In this document: in pieces, positions 1 to 10,460 of the stretch
Numbering within the stretch: position 1 is the stretch's first letter
Layout of the letters: each line of letters opens with the position of its first letter
Assembly: GCA_015039365.1 (NCBI GenBank)
Contig: WION01000505.1
Coordinates: 1 to 38,542, forward strand
Length of the DNA: 38,542 nucleotides
Direction: 5' to 3'
DNA from: Amanita rubescens
Lineage: Eukaryota > Basidiomycota > Agaricomycetes > Agaricales > Amanitaceae
The notes under the pieces: generated by a model
Database searches by the model: none
What the model was told of the DNA's origin: nothing
Seen by the model: only the letters and a program-made list of their open reading frames with translations
Made by a program: the position numbers and the translations under genes

Positions 1-136
1 TACAGGCCATTGATGCACGGGACGCTCCTCGATCAACGCATCTTCGAAGCTCTAGTAGCCAGATGTCCTCCTATGATCCACAATCACTTTGAAATGGTTG
101 ACGTCCAACTACCGGTCGCGTCGCTTCCCTGGTTCC

Positions 137-445
137 TCAGTTTGTATGTGAAACTTCACTCGTTTCACGATCAGGGCTGACAGAAGTCTCAGATATATCA
201 ACAGTATGCCTATGGTCTTCGATGACCCAACCAGCGTCAACCGAAACGCCGCGTGGTTTGGTTACAAGACAACAGTCACGCCATTGAAACTCCTGCAGTT
301 GTGGATCGGCTGCTGGCACAACGGAGGAATCATCTGGAGCATCGTCGACTGCCCAAACCCTATCGAGATATAGATAGAACCTGAGCCTCCAGTGCCTGTT
401 TCTCGCAGGTCCTGCCTGAATGCGTCCAAGCCGATCCAGACGCAT
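137..445 (-). CDS. Unassigned open frame, possibly part of a gene
   Basis: An uninterrupted 102-codon frame rich in Arg, Asp and Trp. I recognise no family. No flanking exon with matching phase could be joined to it, and it lies next to a decayed gene relic and local repeats, so it may itself be a relic or chance. Bases 446-580 show nothing I can name. Confidence 0.18.
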   Translation of the reverse strand: MRLDRLGRIQAGPARNRHWRLRFYLYLDRVWAVDDAPDDSSVVPAADPQLQEFQWRDCCLVTKPRGVSVDAGWVIEDHRHTVDISETSVSPDRETSEVSHTN

Positions 446-579
446 CTCCTCTGCAGCAGTGACCCATCAAGTTTTCATGTGACGGATTCGGGCTTATTAT
501 GCTATTCCTCTACCTGGACGTGATGCTCTGCATCATTCATCTTCCAACGGTTTAATAGAGTCGTCTCCTAACACCCACC

Positions 580-755
580 TGGTCGAAGAGGGGCGTTAGA
601 ACGGGGTTCGTAGGACGAACTGGATAACTCCCAGAGACGAGCCACTGAATTTGCTGCCTATTTGCGTAGTCAAGATAACTAGCAGCTTCAACCACCCCGT
701 TACCGGCGCTCTCTGCCCGGTTGGCTTAGACGGAAAGATCCGTAGTGACTTAAGT
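580..755 (+). pseudogene. Relic of a DUF6698 gene exon
   Basis: This stretch aligns base by base with exon 4 of the intact DUF6698 gene at 9062-10460. Shared landmarks are the run 'ggataactcc' (622 here, 9603 there), the run 'cttcaaccaccccgt' and the 'agtgact' at the former splice donor. Here the frame is broken by several stop codons and small indels, and no other exon of the gene is recognisable around it. It is a decayed fragment of the same family, evidence that DUF6698 copies were once dispersed here. Confidence 0.6.
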
Positions 756-1290
756 GTGTCATTTCGCTAAATTTGCGTCTCGCACGCTGAATGACCCCTC
801 TAGTTCTGTATCTCCTCTATAGAAAGTTGCTCAATGGAATTCTGAAGCATTCCCTTCAATACGTCCGGCCCTAATACCGCGTCGATCGCCTTCTTGCTGA
901 CGTTGTGTGCGTTGGCGGCGCGTTCTCTCTTATTCGGCACATACAACCCTCTACCATCAGCTTCTCGCTCTTTTCTTCATTTATAATGCATCCTCCAACT
1001 TTCTATGCACGAAACAAGCATCCCGTGCCGTTCCTTCTATCATGAGGCTTGTAAGTGTGCCGTTTCTCTTAATTCGCGTCTCGTACGCTAACCTCTGCTT
1101 TTAATTTCATATCTCCGCGATATAAAGTTGCATAGTTCGTTTCTCTGCAATTTTACTCAATATAGTCAGTCATAATATTACCTCGTTCGCCCTCCAGCCG
1201 ACGTTGTTCGTGTTGGCCAGCGCGATCGCCCAATTCGGCAGGTACGTCACGCGTGACCACCCTCTTTCTTCCTTCCTTTGCATAATTACA
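752..1290. repeat. Diverged tandem duplication, unit about 300 bp
   Basis: About 752-1050 and 1053-1290 share ordered landmarks: 'cgtctcgcacgctga' against 'cgtctcgtacgctaa', 'agaaagttgc' against 'taaagttgca', 'gacgttgtgtgcgttgg' against 'gacgttgttcgtgttgg', and 'attcggcacatac' against 'attcggcaggtac'. Short open frames over it (907-1104, 1278-1622) have no recognisable content. No transposon ends were seen. Confidence 0.5.
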
Positions 1291-2050
1291 GGTGGCGCTT
1301 TTTGCCTGTTCTGGCAACCTCTGTTTGGCTCTGTTTGTGTGCTCTCTCATTCTCTCTGACTTTCCCTGCTCCCCGCTTGCGCTATGTTATATATGCTCTA
1401 GTACATACATACCACATGTCTGTGATTTCCGTGTCATTTTCCTCCAACCACAGTATTTTCATTTCTTGTCTTCCGCTTCGGCTCGGCGCTGCTAGGTCGA
1501 ACGTCACCGGTCACCCGGGCCCGTCTCGCCGACGACTGTGCCGCACAGCCATGCCCATGGGTCCCCATATCTATGCGTTTTGTAGTGACATACATGTTGT
1601 AACACGAGAGCGATACGTCTAGCTTGTTAGCTTGCGCGCGTGCTCGGATGTGGATACCTGAGTCTATACCTGAGTCTAGTAGGACAATCGTTAGCTTGCG
1701 ATGGCCGAGCGTGCGATGACGGATTCCTCACCGGATACTAATCAATAACCCGTCACTATCATGGCCCGCCCCTTCCACAAGAGTGACCGCTGTAGTAGAA
1801 GCTGACAATATGGCACTACCAATGAATGCATATCCGACATTGAGTTTAAGTGTGAGAACAGTGTTTTGAAAAGTTGTTGAGCAATGGGACTTAAAGTTCT
1901 TCATGCTCACCGTTCACCGCAAACAATTTATGTAATTAATTTCAAGTTTCCCTGACATAAGCGCGCTGCAGAGTACATCCTAGCATCATAGTATACTGTG
2001 TGAGTCTGTGCTAGCATTAATATGGATGCAAGAAAGACTAGCTAGATAAG
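1291..2050. other. No gene recognised
   Basis: Only short overlapping frames on both strands, none with splice-compatible neighbours or a known motif. A small direct duplication, 'acctgagtctatacctgagtcta', lies near 1657-1679. Confidence 0.4.
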
Positions 2051-2055
2051 CCTCA

Positions 2056-3860
2056 CTAAAGATCTACCAGGTGAGCAAGCCCACAGTCCCTCCACAAGCT
2101 AGTGTGAGTGAAGTGGGGGATACTTATGCGTTGGCCACCTTCCCATTCTTCTATCTCATGTGCTAAGACTCGTCCTCTAAGCAGAACAAAATCCCCGGGG
2201 AGGAGTCGCACTCGCAAATTAAGTTGTTGGAAAAAGAGATAACCTCCTTTAGTGAAATTGCCCGCAGCGTAAAGGCCTGCATAGGCCAATTTTGGGTCTT
2301 GGGAATCAACATGCCTTCCTGAAAGGCGGTTGAATAGAAGTTCCCGACCCTCTAGCAGGAGAGGGTCGACACTGTCCCAAACAGCCAATGATGGATGTTT
2401 CTCCTTGGACGCTTTGCTGAGTTGGGTGAGTGCATCGTAAAAAATTGGATCCACTAATCTGATGGCTTCGTTAACCTTCCTGGACAGAAGATCTAACTTT
2501 TGGTACAGCTGTGCCGTGTTGGAGAACACCCCACCAGAGGCTAAACAATCTGCTGATGGTACCACCTTGCCCTTGTGCTTTCAACGTATTAACTTAGGAT
2601 AAAATAGGTGTCAAAGGCTGGACATACCTCTTGCCCAATTGCAAACCAGCCTTTGACAATGCGAATTTCTCCACTAACCTCCCCAGGCCGTTCAATATAC
2701 TTGCCGGCTTTGTCAGCGCTAGTGGCTGACTTGCCTGTATGGGGTTTACAAAGAGTAGCATAATCCAAGGCGCTTTGGGTGATCATGGCCTGCAAATGTT
2801 AATATCAACCTCTTTGGGGGGGGGAATGATGGAAAGGAGACTAACTGTACCACTCTTATCTGTCAACTTGGGGATGGTAGCTACCAATACATATCCATCC
2901 TCACTCCAAAGTCTTCGAGGGGTGTCATCATCCCAGCACATTGTTGATTTCAATGGTACTTTCTGCTTCCGTTTTTTGGCAGCACGCTCAAAATTGAAGG
3001 GTATTGTTACTTCGGTGGTGGATCAATCAGCTAGTGTCACATCGGCATTTAAGAAAGGGATTACCATACCTTCATTCAGGGCCATTTTATCTCCCATCTT
3101 TTGGACCAGGCGTAATCCTGCAGCAGCATTCATTCGCCTCTTACCCCTCCACCTGAATCTTTTCTTTCCCAGTTCCCCCTCCCCCTCCCTTTCTTCATCC
3201 CCTAGCTCTCCGTTGAATAACTCATCCTCAACCTGCCTAAACAGCTTATCAGGAATGGGCTTTGTGTATCTGATGATGAAAGGATGAGGATTGAGAGAGA
3301 GACAACCTTGATATGCTTGCCTTTCAGTGATGTCATTCTTAGGTTTACATAACCTTTTCAGCGCAGCCTGGAGCCCATGATCTCTCCTACGTGTTAGGCT
3401 TGTGGTGGGGGACTTGTCTACCTACACATAGTTGGTCAATACAAGTAGTTGGTCAGACTTCTCTTAATCCTCTTGATAGTCTGACTAGTTCGCCTTTTAC
3501 GTTGTGGGCCAGAAGAAGCTCTGAAGCTCCACAACAGCGAATTAGTATCTATCTCTTGAATTGCGCGCCAGAAGAAGCTCTGAAGCAGCACAACATAGAT
3601 CAAGACACCAAGAGGGGGGGAACAGAGCCGTTATCATAACTAGCCATACCTTGGGCATAACGAGTGCCCTGATAGAATTCGGCATGATGTCACCTGCTGA
3701 TGATGAATAAGGATAAATCCTTACGTTTAGAATGTGCTCGGTGTATGCAGAGTACGTAGATGGAACCTAGAGGAAAGGACTTTGTTCAATTGAACCACAT
3801 TATTTGCGTGAAAAGGCTCACCAGGAAAATCACCAAAGTCCCACAGTTTCCGAGTATCTC
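2056..3860 (-). CDS. Tet/JBP-like 2OG-Fe(II) dioxygenase, 5' end unresolved
   Basis: Seven phase-compatible exons on the minus strand: 3860-3822, 3766-3725, 3693-3650, 3367-3070, 3009-2846, 2789-2628 and 2571-2056, about 421 codons to the stop at 2056-2058. The last exon carries the catalytic core: an HVD motif (the H-x-D iron ligands), then a segment with GNFTKGG and LLPGDFVLLRGR, then LAHEIEEW (distal His) and GQRISIPHFTH (Arg for 2-oxoglutarate). This order is typical of the Tet/JBP-like dioxygenases expanded in mushroom genomes, often beside KDZ transposons. Known members oxidise 5-methylcytosine; activity here is inference. Residues before the core are rich in Lys, Arg and Glu. The exon at 3860 starts in mid-codon, so at least one upstream exon is missing. 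The 282-base intron 3368-3649 is unusually long and holds a duplicated motif. No KDZ transposase was seen. Confidence 0.62.
3509..3590. repeat. Short direct repeat inside a long intron
   Basis: The run 'ccagaagaagctctgaagc' occurs twice about 60 bases apart, each followed by a short CAACA-containing tail. It lies in the intron assigned to the dioxygenase gene and may be a small insertion or duplication that lengthened it. Confidence 0.5.
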
Positions 3861-4029
3861 CTGCTAGCTACTGCTAAGCCTTGTGGAGCAAGTGGCCACC
3901 GCTGCAGTGTGTCAGTATGATAGTATTGTGAGACACTTGCGGGACCGGTCGGAGGAAACCGGAAGCGGCGAGTATGGTAGTTCTAAGCGAGCCGAGGTAG
4001 GAGGCGAGCGTAGAATGTAGTCTACGTGT

Positions 4030-4340
4030 GAGAAGGCGAGGTGGCTGTGCCATCACCTTTTTCTCTCCCAGCCACCTCGCAGTCAGAGCAGCTCGGTCAC
4101 TTCGCAGCAGCCTCCCGTTTCTCTTTCGCACCCACCCGCCACTCCCTCTCTCTGGTTCGAACTAAGGAAGGCAAGAAAGCACCTTCCCCTCTTCTTAGTC
4201 CGACGCTGCCGGAGAATCGCAAGGCTGACCAGTTCGGCGCCCGCCCGCCCTCACAGCTCGCCTTGCCGACCCCCAGCGTTTCGGGCCGGGAGTCCCTCCC
4301 GGGGGCTTCGCCCACCCACTATCTCTCAATGTACATATCA
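4030..4340. other. GC-rich stretch with a perfect small hairpin
   Basis: Local GC content is clearly higher than in the flanks. Bases 4286-4302 form a perfect 7-bp stem (ccgggag / ctcccgg) with a 3-base loop. Open frames cover it on both strands but none has a recognisable motif. It may contain the missing 5' end of the dioxygenase gene; I could not find an exon with a compatible phase. Confidence 0.3.
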
Positions 4341-4722
4341 CCTTAGCGATAGCAGTACATAACTACTATACAACGTCAAACTTTCTTACTATAACTTCCC
4401 TACTAGCTAAATACCAACTTTGCATAATGTCTTTCTCTTTATCCGAGTTTCCTCACACTCGGGCCCACCTCTCGGAAGTGCACCAAAGCTTCGATACATG
4501 TAGATGATTAGGTAAGTCATGACACAGCCTGTGGTGACTGCCAGTGCAGCCGCGTCTAACTCGCCCTTCATCTGTCATTAACGTCGGCGGTAGCGGTAGC
4601 GGCAGTGCTGTTCGTGATGGCTTGCGGTTTGAGTCTCATCAAATATAACTTTAATGTGCTCAACAATGCCCAGTATTTGGATTCAAAAGCACCACTCATC
4701 GTGGCTGCCTCAGGCTGCTGAC

Positions 4723-4986
4723 TTATCTTTTCTTCTCTCCGCCCTCCCAGAATGCTTTTTCCATCCTCAAGACCACTGCGTAGAAAGCACAGGAGTTAGA
4801 CGTTGTGACGTCGTTCCAATGGCTAGACTCTTGGGTCACCTTTTCTCTCCCAAACATGGGCACGTACTCTACTTTTTTCAATCTGAACAGCCCTGTCTCA
4901 AATCTAGCTTCGTCGGTCCAGCGACGAGCAGGCGGTATCTTCCCGTCAGTTCTTTTTGTGATAGACTCTAATCTGGCACTTTTCAT
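4723..4986 (-). pseudogene. Coding-like fragment, paralogous to 6087-6301
   Basis: The frame contains NDVTTSNSCAFYAVVLRM. The frame at 6087-6301 contains RDVKSNSSGFCAVLLRM on the same strand, and the DNA also matches ('aggagttagacgttgtgacgtc' against 'tggagttagacttcacgtcc'). The two look like remnants of one duplicated, unidentified gene. No complete exon chain could be built for either. Confidence 0.35.
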
Positions 4987-6086
4987 GTGGATTCAATGCC
5001 TCTCGGGCCATTACTCCTTGGCCCGACTTCTAGGAGGTGAAACGACAAGTGACCTAAAAAAATACTCAGAAGTTCGAAGGCGTCATCAAAGTATGATATC
5101 GCAGAGCTCTGTTTTGCCGTGACGAAGCGGTGGAGGATCAGAGAGAGTCGAGGATCACGCAAAGACATTTCGTAGAAGCAACAGGGAATGCCACTTGTAT
5201 TGATGAAGGTAAATACTAGCATGTTTAATTTATGTCCACTTTGAATCTCCACTTCCCTCAGACGGTCCAGGAAACGGCAGACAAGAGTGTCCCTTATTTA
5301 ACATTCATTGAATTCAATAACGACAACAACGATGTTGGAAAAATTGCTGTCCTGCTCATGATTGATGGCCCTTTCAGCTTTGAGATGATACGGAGGTGGT
5401 TGCTTTCACGTTCGTTCTCAATGGCCGATGGGCTAACACTGATCCTCAACCTCTCTGCTTCATTTCCATCATGGAGTTCCGATCGCTCATCTTCTGCAGC
5501 ACCCACCTTATCTTCTCGCCGACTGAGTGAAGGATGTCACTCTACGTGAGGAGATTTACCTATCTTAAGGAAAATGTGACCGGACGGTGACGCTATACGG
5601 CACCAATCTCAGTTCAGGCACTAAAATCTGTATACCGGGCGTTGGCGATGTAGACATGAACTCTAAGTTGTTGATTCATGTGCCCATGAGCGACGTTGGT
5701 GGCGCCATGTATGACAGACGAAGCGTGGATCACGATTCCTGGAAGTTTCATGAGGAACACTGAAGGTGCGTTGCATGCACATTTCACGGTATCTTCCCGC
5801 ATGCTGATCTGCCCCACAGTTCCACAAGATGAAGGTCAACAGTCATGGACCTCGATGTGGCACGCTGGATGTCGTTTCCAAGAGCCAAATTTACCCGTTC
5901 GGATCTTCCCGGCCAATTGAAGTGGAGGGGAACGACGGAGATGGTATGGAAGATGATGATATAAGCTCGGGATAGCTGGGGGCGGGAAGGTTGTCCGCAC
6001 GGCAAGTAATGTCTACGGTAGACTGTTTCAAAGCCAATCCGAGAGGGAAAACAAACAGAGAGTGTGTGTGCCAAACAGAGAGCCCA
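4987..6086. other. Coding-like scraps on both strands, no gene resolved
   Basis: Open frames at 4983-5252 (-), 5232-5549 (+) and 5614-5817 (-) have protein-like composition; the plus frame includes ETADKSVPYLTFIEF. No family is recognised and splice phases do not link them. They may be parts of one decayed gene together with the paired fragments on either side. Confidence 0.25.
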
Positions 6087-6301
6087 AACAGAGAGAGGTG
6101 CTCACCATCGCAGCCATAATTTCTTATCATCCTCAGGAGCACCGCACAGAAGCCGCTGGAGTTAGACTTCACGTCCCTCTTGCTAGCCCTCGTTCCATCC
6201 TTTCTCAACCAAATACGTGCATTGACAAGTACGCTGGGCGGACTTCCCTTGAGTGTGCTCCCGCCAAGTGCTAGGCTTGGCAGTTCCCACTGGTGTGGCA
6301 C
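6087..6301 (-). pseudogene. Coding-like fragment, second copy
   Basis: Second member of the pair described at 4723-4986, sharing the conserved core V-x-S/T-x-S-x-A/G-F-C/Y-A-V-x-L-R-M. The flanking DNA differs, so the duplication is old or only the core survives. Function unknown. Confidence 0.35.
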
Positions 6302-6450
6302 CCCCTCTTTTTTCAGGATCTACTCATGCACCAGCTGGGATTTTGGACTTCTCTTAGATATATCTATCGATCTAGAAGGATATGTATGAACAGCATTCTG
6401 ATAGAGAAAAAAATCCTTCAATGGTATTTTTGCCACTGTGCTTCCCGGGG

Positions 6451-7475
6451 TCAGTCGGATAGCTCCGAGTCCGAATCAGACTCATCCGTCGTTTGCGGCC
6501 TGCAGCAATGTTTATGAAGCATGTGATGTGTAGTGATGAACCCACACGCGTCACACTTGACGAACAAGCCGAGGAATTGCTCCTCAGGTTAATCCAGGCT
6601 TCTCCTTAATCTCCAGCTGCCATAAATTCCACCAGTCGGTTCGGTGACACAAATCCGTCCCTTCAAACCCAGGAGCAGGGAAGGGTGGGTCCATCATATC
6701 TGCTGCACGCTTTTCATCATGATCGATCCATGTTTCAAGGGATATCCTCTACATACCAACTGGAGCATATGTCCTCTTCAGCCACCCTATGGCTAACCCC
6801 GCCACCTCCTTTTCGGTGAAGACTTGCGGAGGACAGGGTGTACCTTGTAATCCAGGCTCATAGTAAGTGCCAGATTGGTGTAGAACCAAAAATGTTAGAA
6901 ACTAACCTCTCAAGGGATAGGTCTTTAAAAAGATACCGTTCTTGGGGTATATCCTCTCTATTGGTACTGCGCGAGGAAGGCTTCAGTTCTCTCTATGCCA
7001 AAGGACTTGTTAAATGAAGACCAACCCAAATAACCGCACTGGTGCTTCGCACATTCGGCGACATACTCTCCTTTGTAGGGACCATCTAAAGCTAAGTAGA
7101 TGGCTGCTTCCTTATACAGTGATTTTTTGCTGAACCGTTCCAACAGGGGGCATAGGCATCCCGGCCCAAGGTACTCGTGAGTTTGACGATATTGGCACAA
7201 TCTGTCTGGTGGTACACGGGCTCCGTCATTGATGGGCCTGTGGAGACAAGTTCAAGAATCATGGCAATCGTGGAAGTCATCGTTACTTGCCAATAATGCG
7301 TGACTAAGTCCTGTTTGGCTGGATCGTAGGACAAGACGCGGTGAGTCGACTCATTGACAGCATACAGCAACTTTTGTCTATAGGTTGGGATAGTTGAGAA
7401 TGGTAACGGTCTAGGATTTCTGGACATATTGGGATAGATTTCAAGCTTGAGCTGGTCGGTGTCCAATTTCAGCAC
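6451..7475 (-). pseudogene. Tandem paralog A of a GRF-like Cys family, frameshifted
   Basis: Same exon order as the copy at 7906-8960. First exon, about 7475 downwards, contains SYDPAKQDLVTHYW. Exon 7237-7026 contains GPGCLCPLL and EYVAECAKHQCGYLGW. Exon 6957-6907 is 51 bases and ends TYPLR. Later parts include YEPGLQGTPCPPQVF, DPPFPAPG and FLGLFVKCDACG, ending in an acidic tail with a stop at 6451. The pattern C-x-C ... C ... C-G-Y-L-x-W resembles the GRF zinc finger (nucleic acid binding), which is an inference from pattern only. Compared with copy B there is one extra base near 6571-6592, which breaks the frame before FLGLFV. The junction between exons 1 and 2 does not match in phase. Probably a damaged copy. 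Confidence 0.42.
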
Positions 7476-7905
7476 CGGATGATGTTGATGTCTCTGGCTA
7501 GGAATAGGCTCTTATATTTGAGTCGGGGCCCAGTCATAACGAGTCATCTTGGTGTCCCTGAGCAATCCGTCTCCCACGCGGTTTGCCATTGAACGCGTTG
7601 ACCAAGGACAGCAGGAGAACAACCCCTGCACTTGACGAATATAAAATAAAATGTTCTAGTTCAAATGTTGACAATTGTGGGCGATCTTTTCGTAATGCCG
7701 CCAACTTACATCGATCAGGCTTTGGAAATCCCCGCGCACATAAATAGCATATGAACCCTCTTCGTCTATTGAGGAGCATATTCAAGAGGATCCGGATAAT
7801 GGCAAGAGTATGGATAGATGCTCTAACAAAGGGGGAAAAGGGGTGGAAAATCATGAAGTTTGCTCAAAGGAATACTAAATACTGCTGAACTTTGCTACTC
7901 CAGAC
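7476..7905. other. Spacer between the two paralogs
   Basis: A minus frame (7534-7854) ends in DNA that aligns with the region just upstream of copy B ('ctcagggacaccaagatgactcg' against 'ttcagggacgctggcagaagtgactca'), so the 5' end of copy A probably lies here. The start codon could not be fixed. Confidence 0.3.
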
Positions 7906-8960
7906 TCACACACAGGTATGCTCGTAGAACAACCGATGCATGATGATGAGCTTGCATACGTCACACTGGACGAACAAGCCTAGGAATTCCTCTTCGGCCA
8001 GTCCAGGCCTATGAAAACTGCCAACCTTTTGGAATCTCCGCCAGTCAGTCAGAGTCCGACTCTTCTTCAATGCAGGGAATGGTGGGTCGACCAGACCTAT
8101 TCCGCAGTCATCGTGACCAATCCACATTAGTAGGATTATCATCACATACCGGCTTGCTCATGTGTCCTCTTCGGCGGCCTTGTGGTGGTCGCGGGCTCCA
8201 CCCCATCAGGGAAGACTTCTGTGAGGCAGGGCCCCTCAACATCAGCCCTCACCTCGTTCTTGGCAAAGACTTCCGGAGGGTAAGGCGTACCGACATCTTG
8301 CAACCCAGGCTCGTAAGTCAACCTAGAATCGAAAACCTGGATACTAACCTCGCAGGGGATATGCTTTCTCCGGGATCCTGCGCCTAGAATATATGTGCTC
8401 TAATGGTGCTGAGTGATACACCAGAGCATCAGTACTTGCTTCATCGAGGGCGGGAGAACGGAGACAAACCCAAGTAGCCGCAACGGTCGTCTGCACATTC
8501 GGCGACGTATTCTCCTGGGTACAGACCGTTTACCGCCAGGTATATCGCTGCCTCCTTATGTGCTGTGAGTGGTTCTAACAGCGGACACAGGCATCCTGGC
8601 CCAATGTATTGGTGGGTTTCACGATATAGATACAACTTGTCCGGGGGGACTCGCTTGCCGTCTGGCAGGATGGGCCTATCGGAGATTCGGAAGGTTAGTA
8701 AAACATTGTAGTTTATCACAGGAGTTGATTACGTGCCAGCAATGCACGACTAAGCTTTGTTTGGCAGGGTCATAGGACATTGTGCAGCGGTTCGACCTGA
8801 TCGCATGCAGCAACCTCTGGCAATAGGTTGATAATGACAGCGGCACGGGAACATTAGGCATCATGGTAAGCTTGAGCGCTAAGTGACGAATCTGATGTAG
8901 ATATGTCTGGGCAGGGATGGGAAAGAAATCGAAGACTTTTATTTCAGTTGCCCCAGTCAA
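7906..8960 (-). CDS. Tandem paralog B, GRF-like Cys-pattern protein of unknown function
   Basis: Recognisable exons: about 8960-8733 (SYDPAKQSLVVHCWH); 8675-8470 (GPGCLCPLL, then KEAAIYLAVNG, then EYVAECADDRCGYLG); 8399-8349, exactly 51 bases and ending AYPLR; then a part with YEPGLQ and PYPPEVF; and a last part with DPPFPALKK and FLGLFVQCDVC, stop at 7906. The exon 2 to 3 junction and the 51-base exon with donor GTTAGT are the same in copy A, which supports the gene model. The Cys pattern C-x-C ... C ... C-G-Y-L suggests a GRF-type zinc ribbon; the last exon has a second C-x-x-C. Start and exon 1/2 junction are unresolved (phases disagree). It lies head-to-head with the DUF6698 gene, about 100 bases away. 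Confidence 0.45.
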
Positions 8961-9061
8961 AGTGAGTCACTTCTGCCAGCGTCCCTGAACGTGACTCATG
9001 GCATACCAGGGTGATACAAAGGCAAAGCCTCCCTCAACTACCACTCGCTTTCGCACCTCCA

Positions 9062-10460
9062 ATGTCTGGGGCCGAAAACGATCCTTCTCTGGTTAACGCT
9101 CTAAAGCTGGGAAGCAGAAAAAAGCCGTGAGATTATCCAACCACCTCTCAGCTAGACATGGCATTCACAGTAGCCCAGTCGCGCAGGTGATCCTTTTGTT
9201 CACCATGGGCGACACTTTGGCAGAACGGTACATGCAATGTGTAACGTCCAAGCACTTATCGCAAATTCCCTCCTTCTTTTCGGCCAGGATGGGGAAGTCG
9301 CCCTAGAAACGCTCACGTCGCAGTCCGTGTTCAGCCTCTTTCTTGCATCCTGACCTTTGACATACATTTCAGGCAACGAAAGGAGTTAAACGTGTTCCAG
9401 AAACTGTTGGAAATGGTGCCCCATTTACAGGAGCGTCTTACGGAAAGTTCGGAACTTGAAGAATACATGTCGATAGCAGAATCGGTACGTCTACAACTTG
9501 AGAGCTCTCAAATTTATGCTTATCGTTTACCGTTAGCTTCAAAAAGGCTTGTCAAGCGCAAGATCGGATGACACCAAGAGTCTCAAGGGGGTCGTGCTGG
9601 ACTGGATAACTCCCCGAGACAAGCCTTTGAATCCACCGCTTTCCCGTAGCGTCAAGACAAGCCGTGGCTTCAACCACCCCGTCACCGGGGCGCTCCTCTG
9701 TCCGGCTGGCCTAGATTGGAATGATCCCGAGTGACTCACTTTCTCCCCCTCACACGTTGGTCGTGCTAATCCTCTATCATAGAACTCGCGCAAATCTTAT
9801 CAGCGGTCAACTAGCTGTGAAGGGAGATCAATGGCCGTTGATATTATACGCGAAGCAGGAGTTCGACCCTGAAGATCCATGGGATGGGCTCTTCAGAAGT
9901 GAGCTTCTTGTCTGGGTTCGTACTCGTTTGTTTTCTTTTTTGATTACTCACTACTGGGCGTGCAGGCCTTCAAGCATATCTTCACTTCACCCAGCTCTGT
10001 GGAGAAAGAGAACAAAGCGACGAGATCCGGTAACGCTCGTATCCATGGCATGACTCGGGTCACGACGGCTTCCTTAGCCTACGTTGCTACACAGGTGAGT
10101 CCGAGTCGGACTGAGCTTCAATCAACTGAACAATCAAGCAGCTTCGTTTCGCCTTGTCATCTACATCCGTCTTCAGCCGGTCTGACACTTCAACCGACTC
10201 AGAAAAATTCTATGAGAGCGTATGGGATTTTCTGAACGATCCAGATGAGAAGAATGAGGTTACTGATTTGCTGAGCTGGTGGGATTGGTAGGTCTTTTGT
10301 CAATACATGCAGTGCCCAGTCTTCTATCTCATATTTTTGTAGCCAGGTATTCCCCAGCTACGTGAATCGTAAAGGTGGAATAACGAAGCAAAGCGCACTA
10401 GCGAAGCTGAAGGAGAAGAGGGAAAAGCTGAAGCAATTGCAGAACGGGCGAACGTCGTGA
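9062..10460 (+). CDS. DUF6698 family protein, complete
   Basis: Eight exons in phase: 9062-9126, 9179-9322, 9373-9484, 9537-9730, 9804-9915, 9966-10094, 10142-10287 and 10343-10460, giving 339 residues. All seven introns are GT-AG and 47-73 bases long. Landmarks in order are GRHFGRTVHAMCNV, FQKLLEMVPHLQERL, SARSDDTKSLKG, VLDWITPRDKP, RGFNHPVTGALLCPAGLDW, LFRSELLVWAFKHIFTSPSS, ARIHGMTRVTTASLAYVATQ, FYESVWDFLND and LLSWWDCQVFP, with a Lys-rich coiled-coil-like tail (KLKEKREKLKQLQ). This order is what I know from the agaricomycete-specific DUF6698 family, which usually occurs in many copies per genome; its function is not known. The gene appears intact. A relic of the same family lies near 580-755. 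Confidence 0.82.

Noticed and set aside
2739..3287. Plus-strand frame of 182 codons
   Set aside because: It is antisense to the dioxygenase exons, has no motif and ends in low-complexity Ser/Pro that mirrors a Glu/Arg-rich segment.
4154..4165. tRNA-like B box (ggttcgaacta), also near 37223
   Set aside because: The last bases do not fit the B box, there is no A box at the right distance and no cloverleaf can be drawn.
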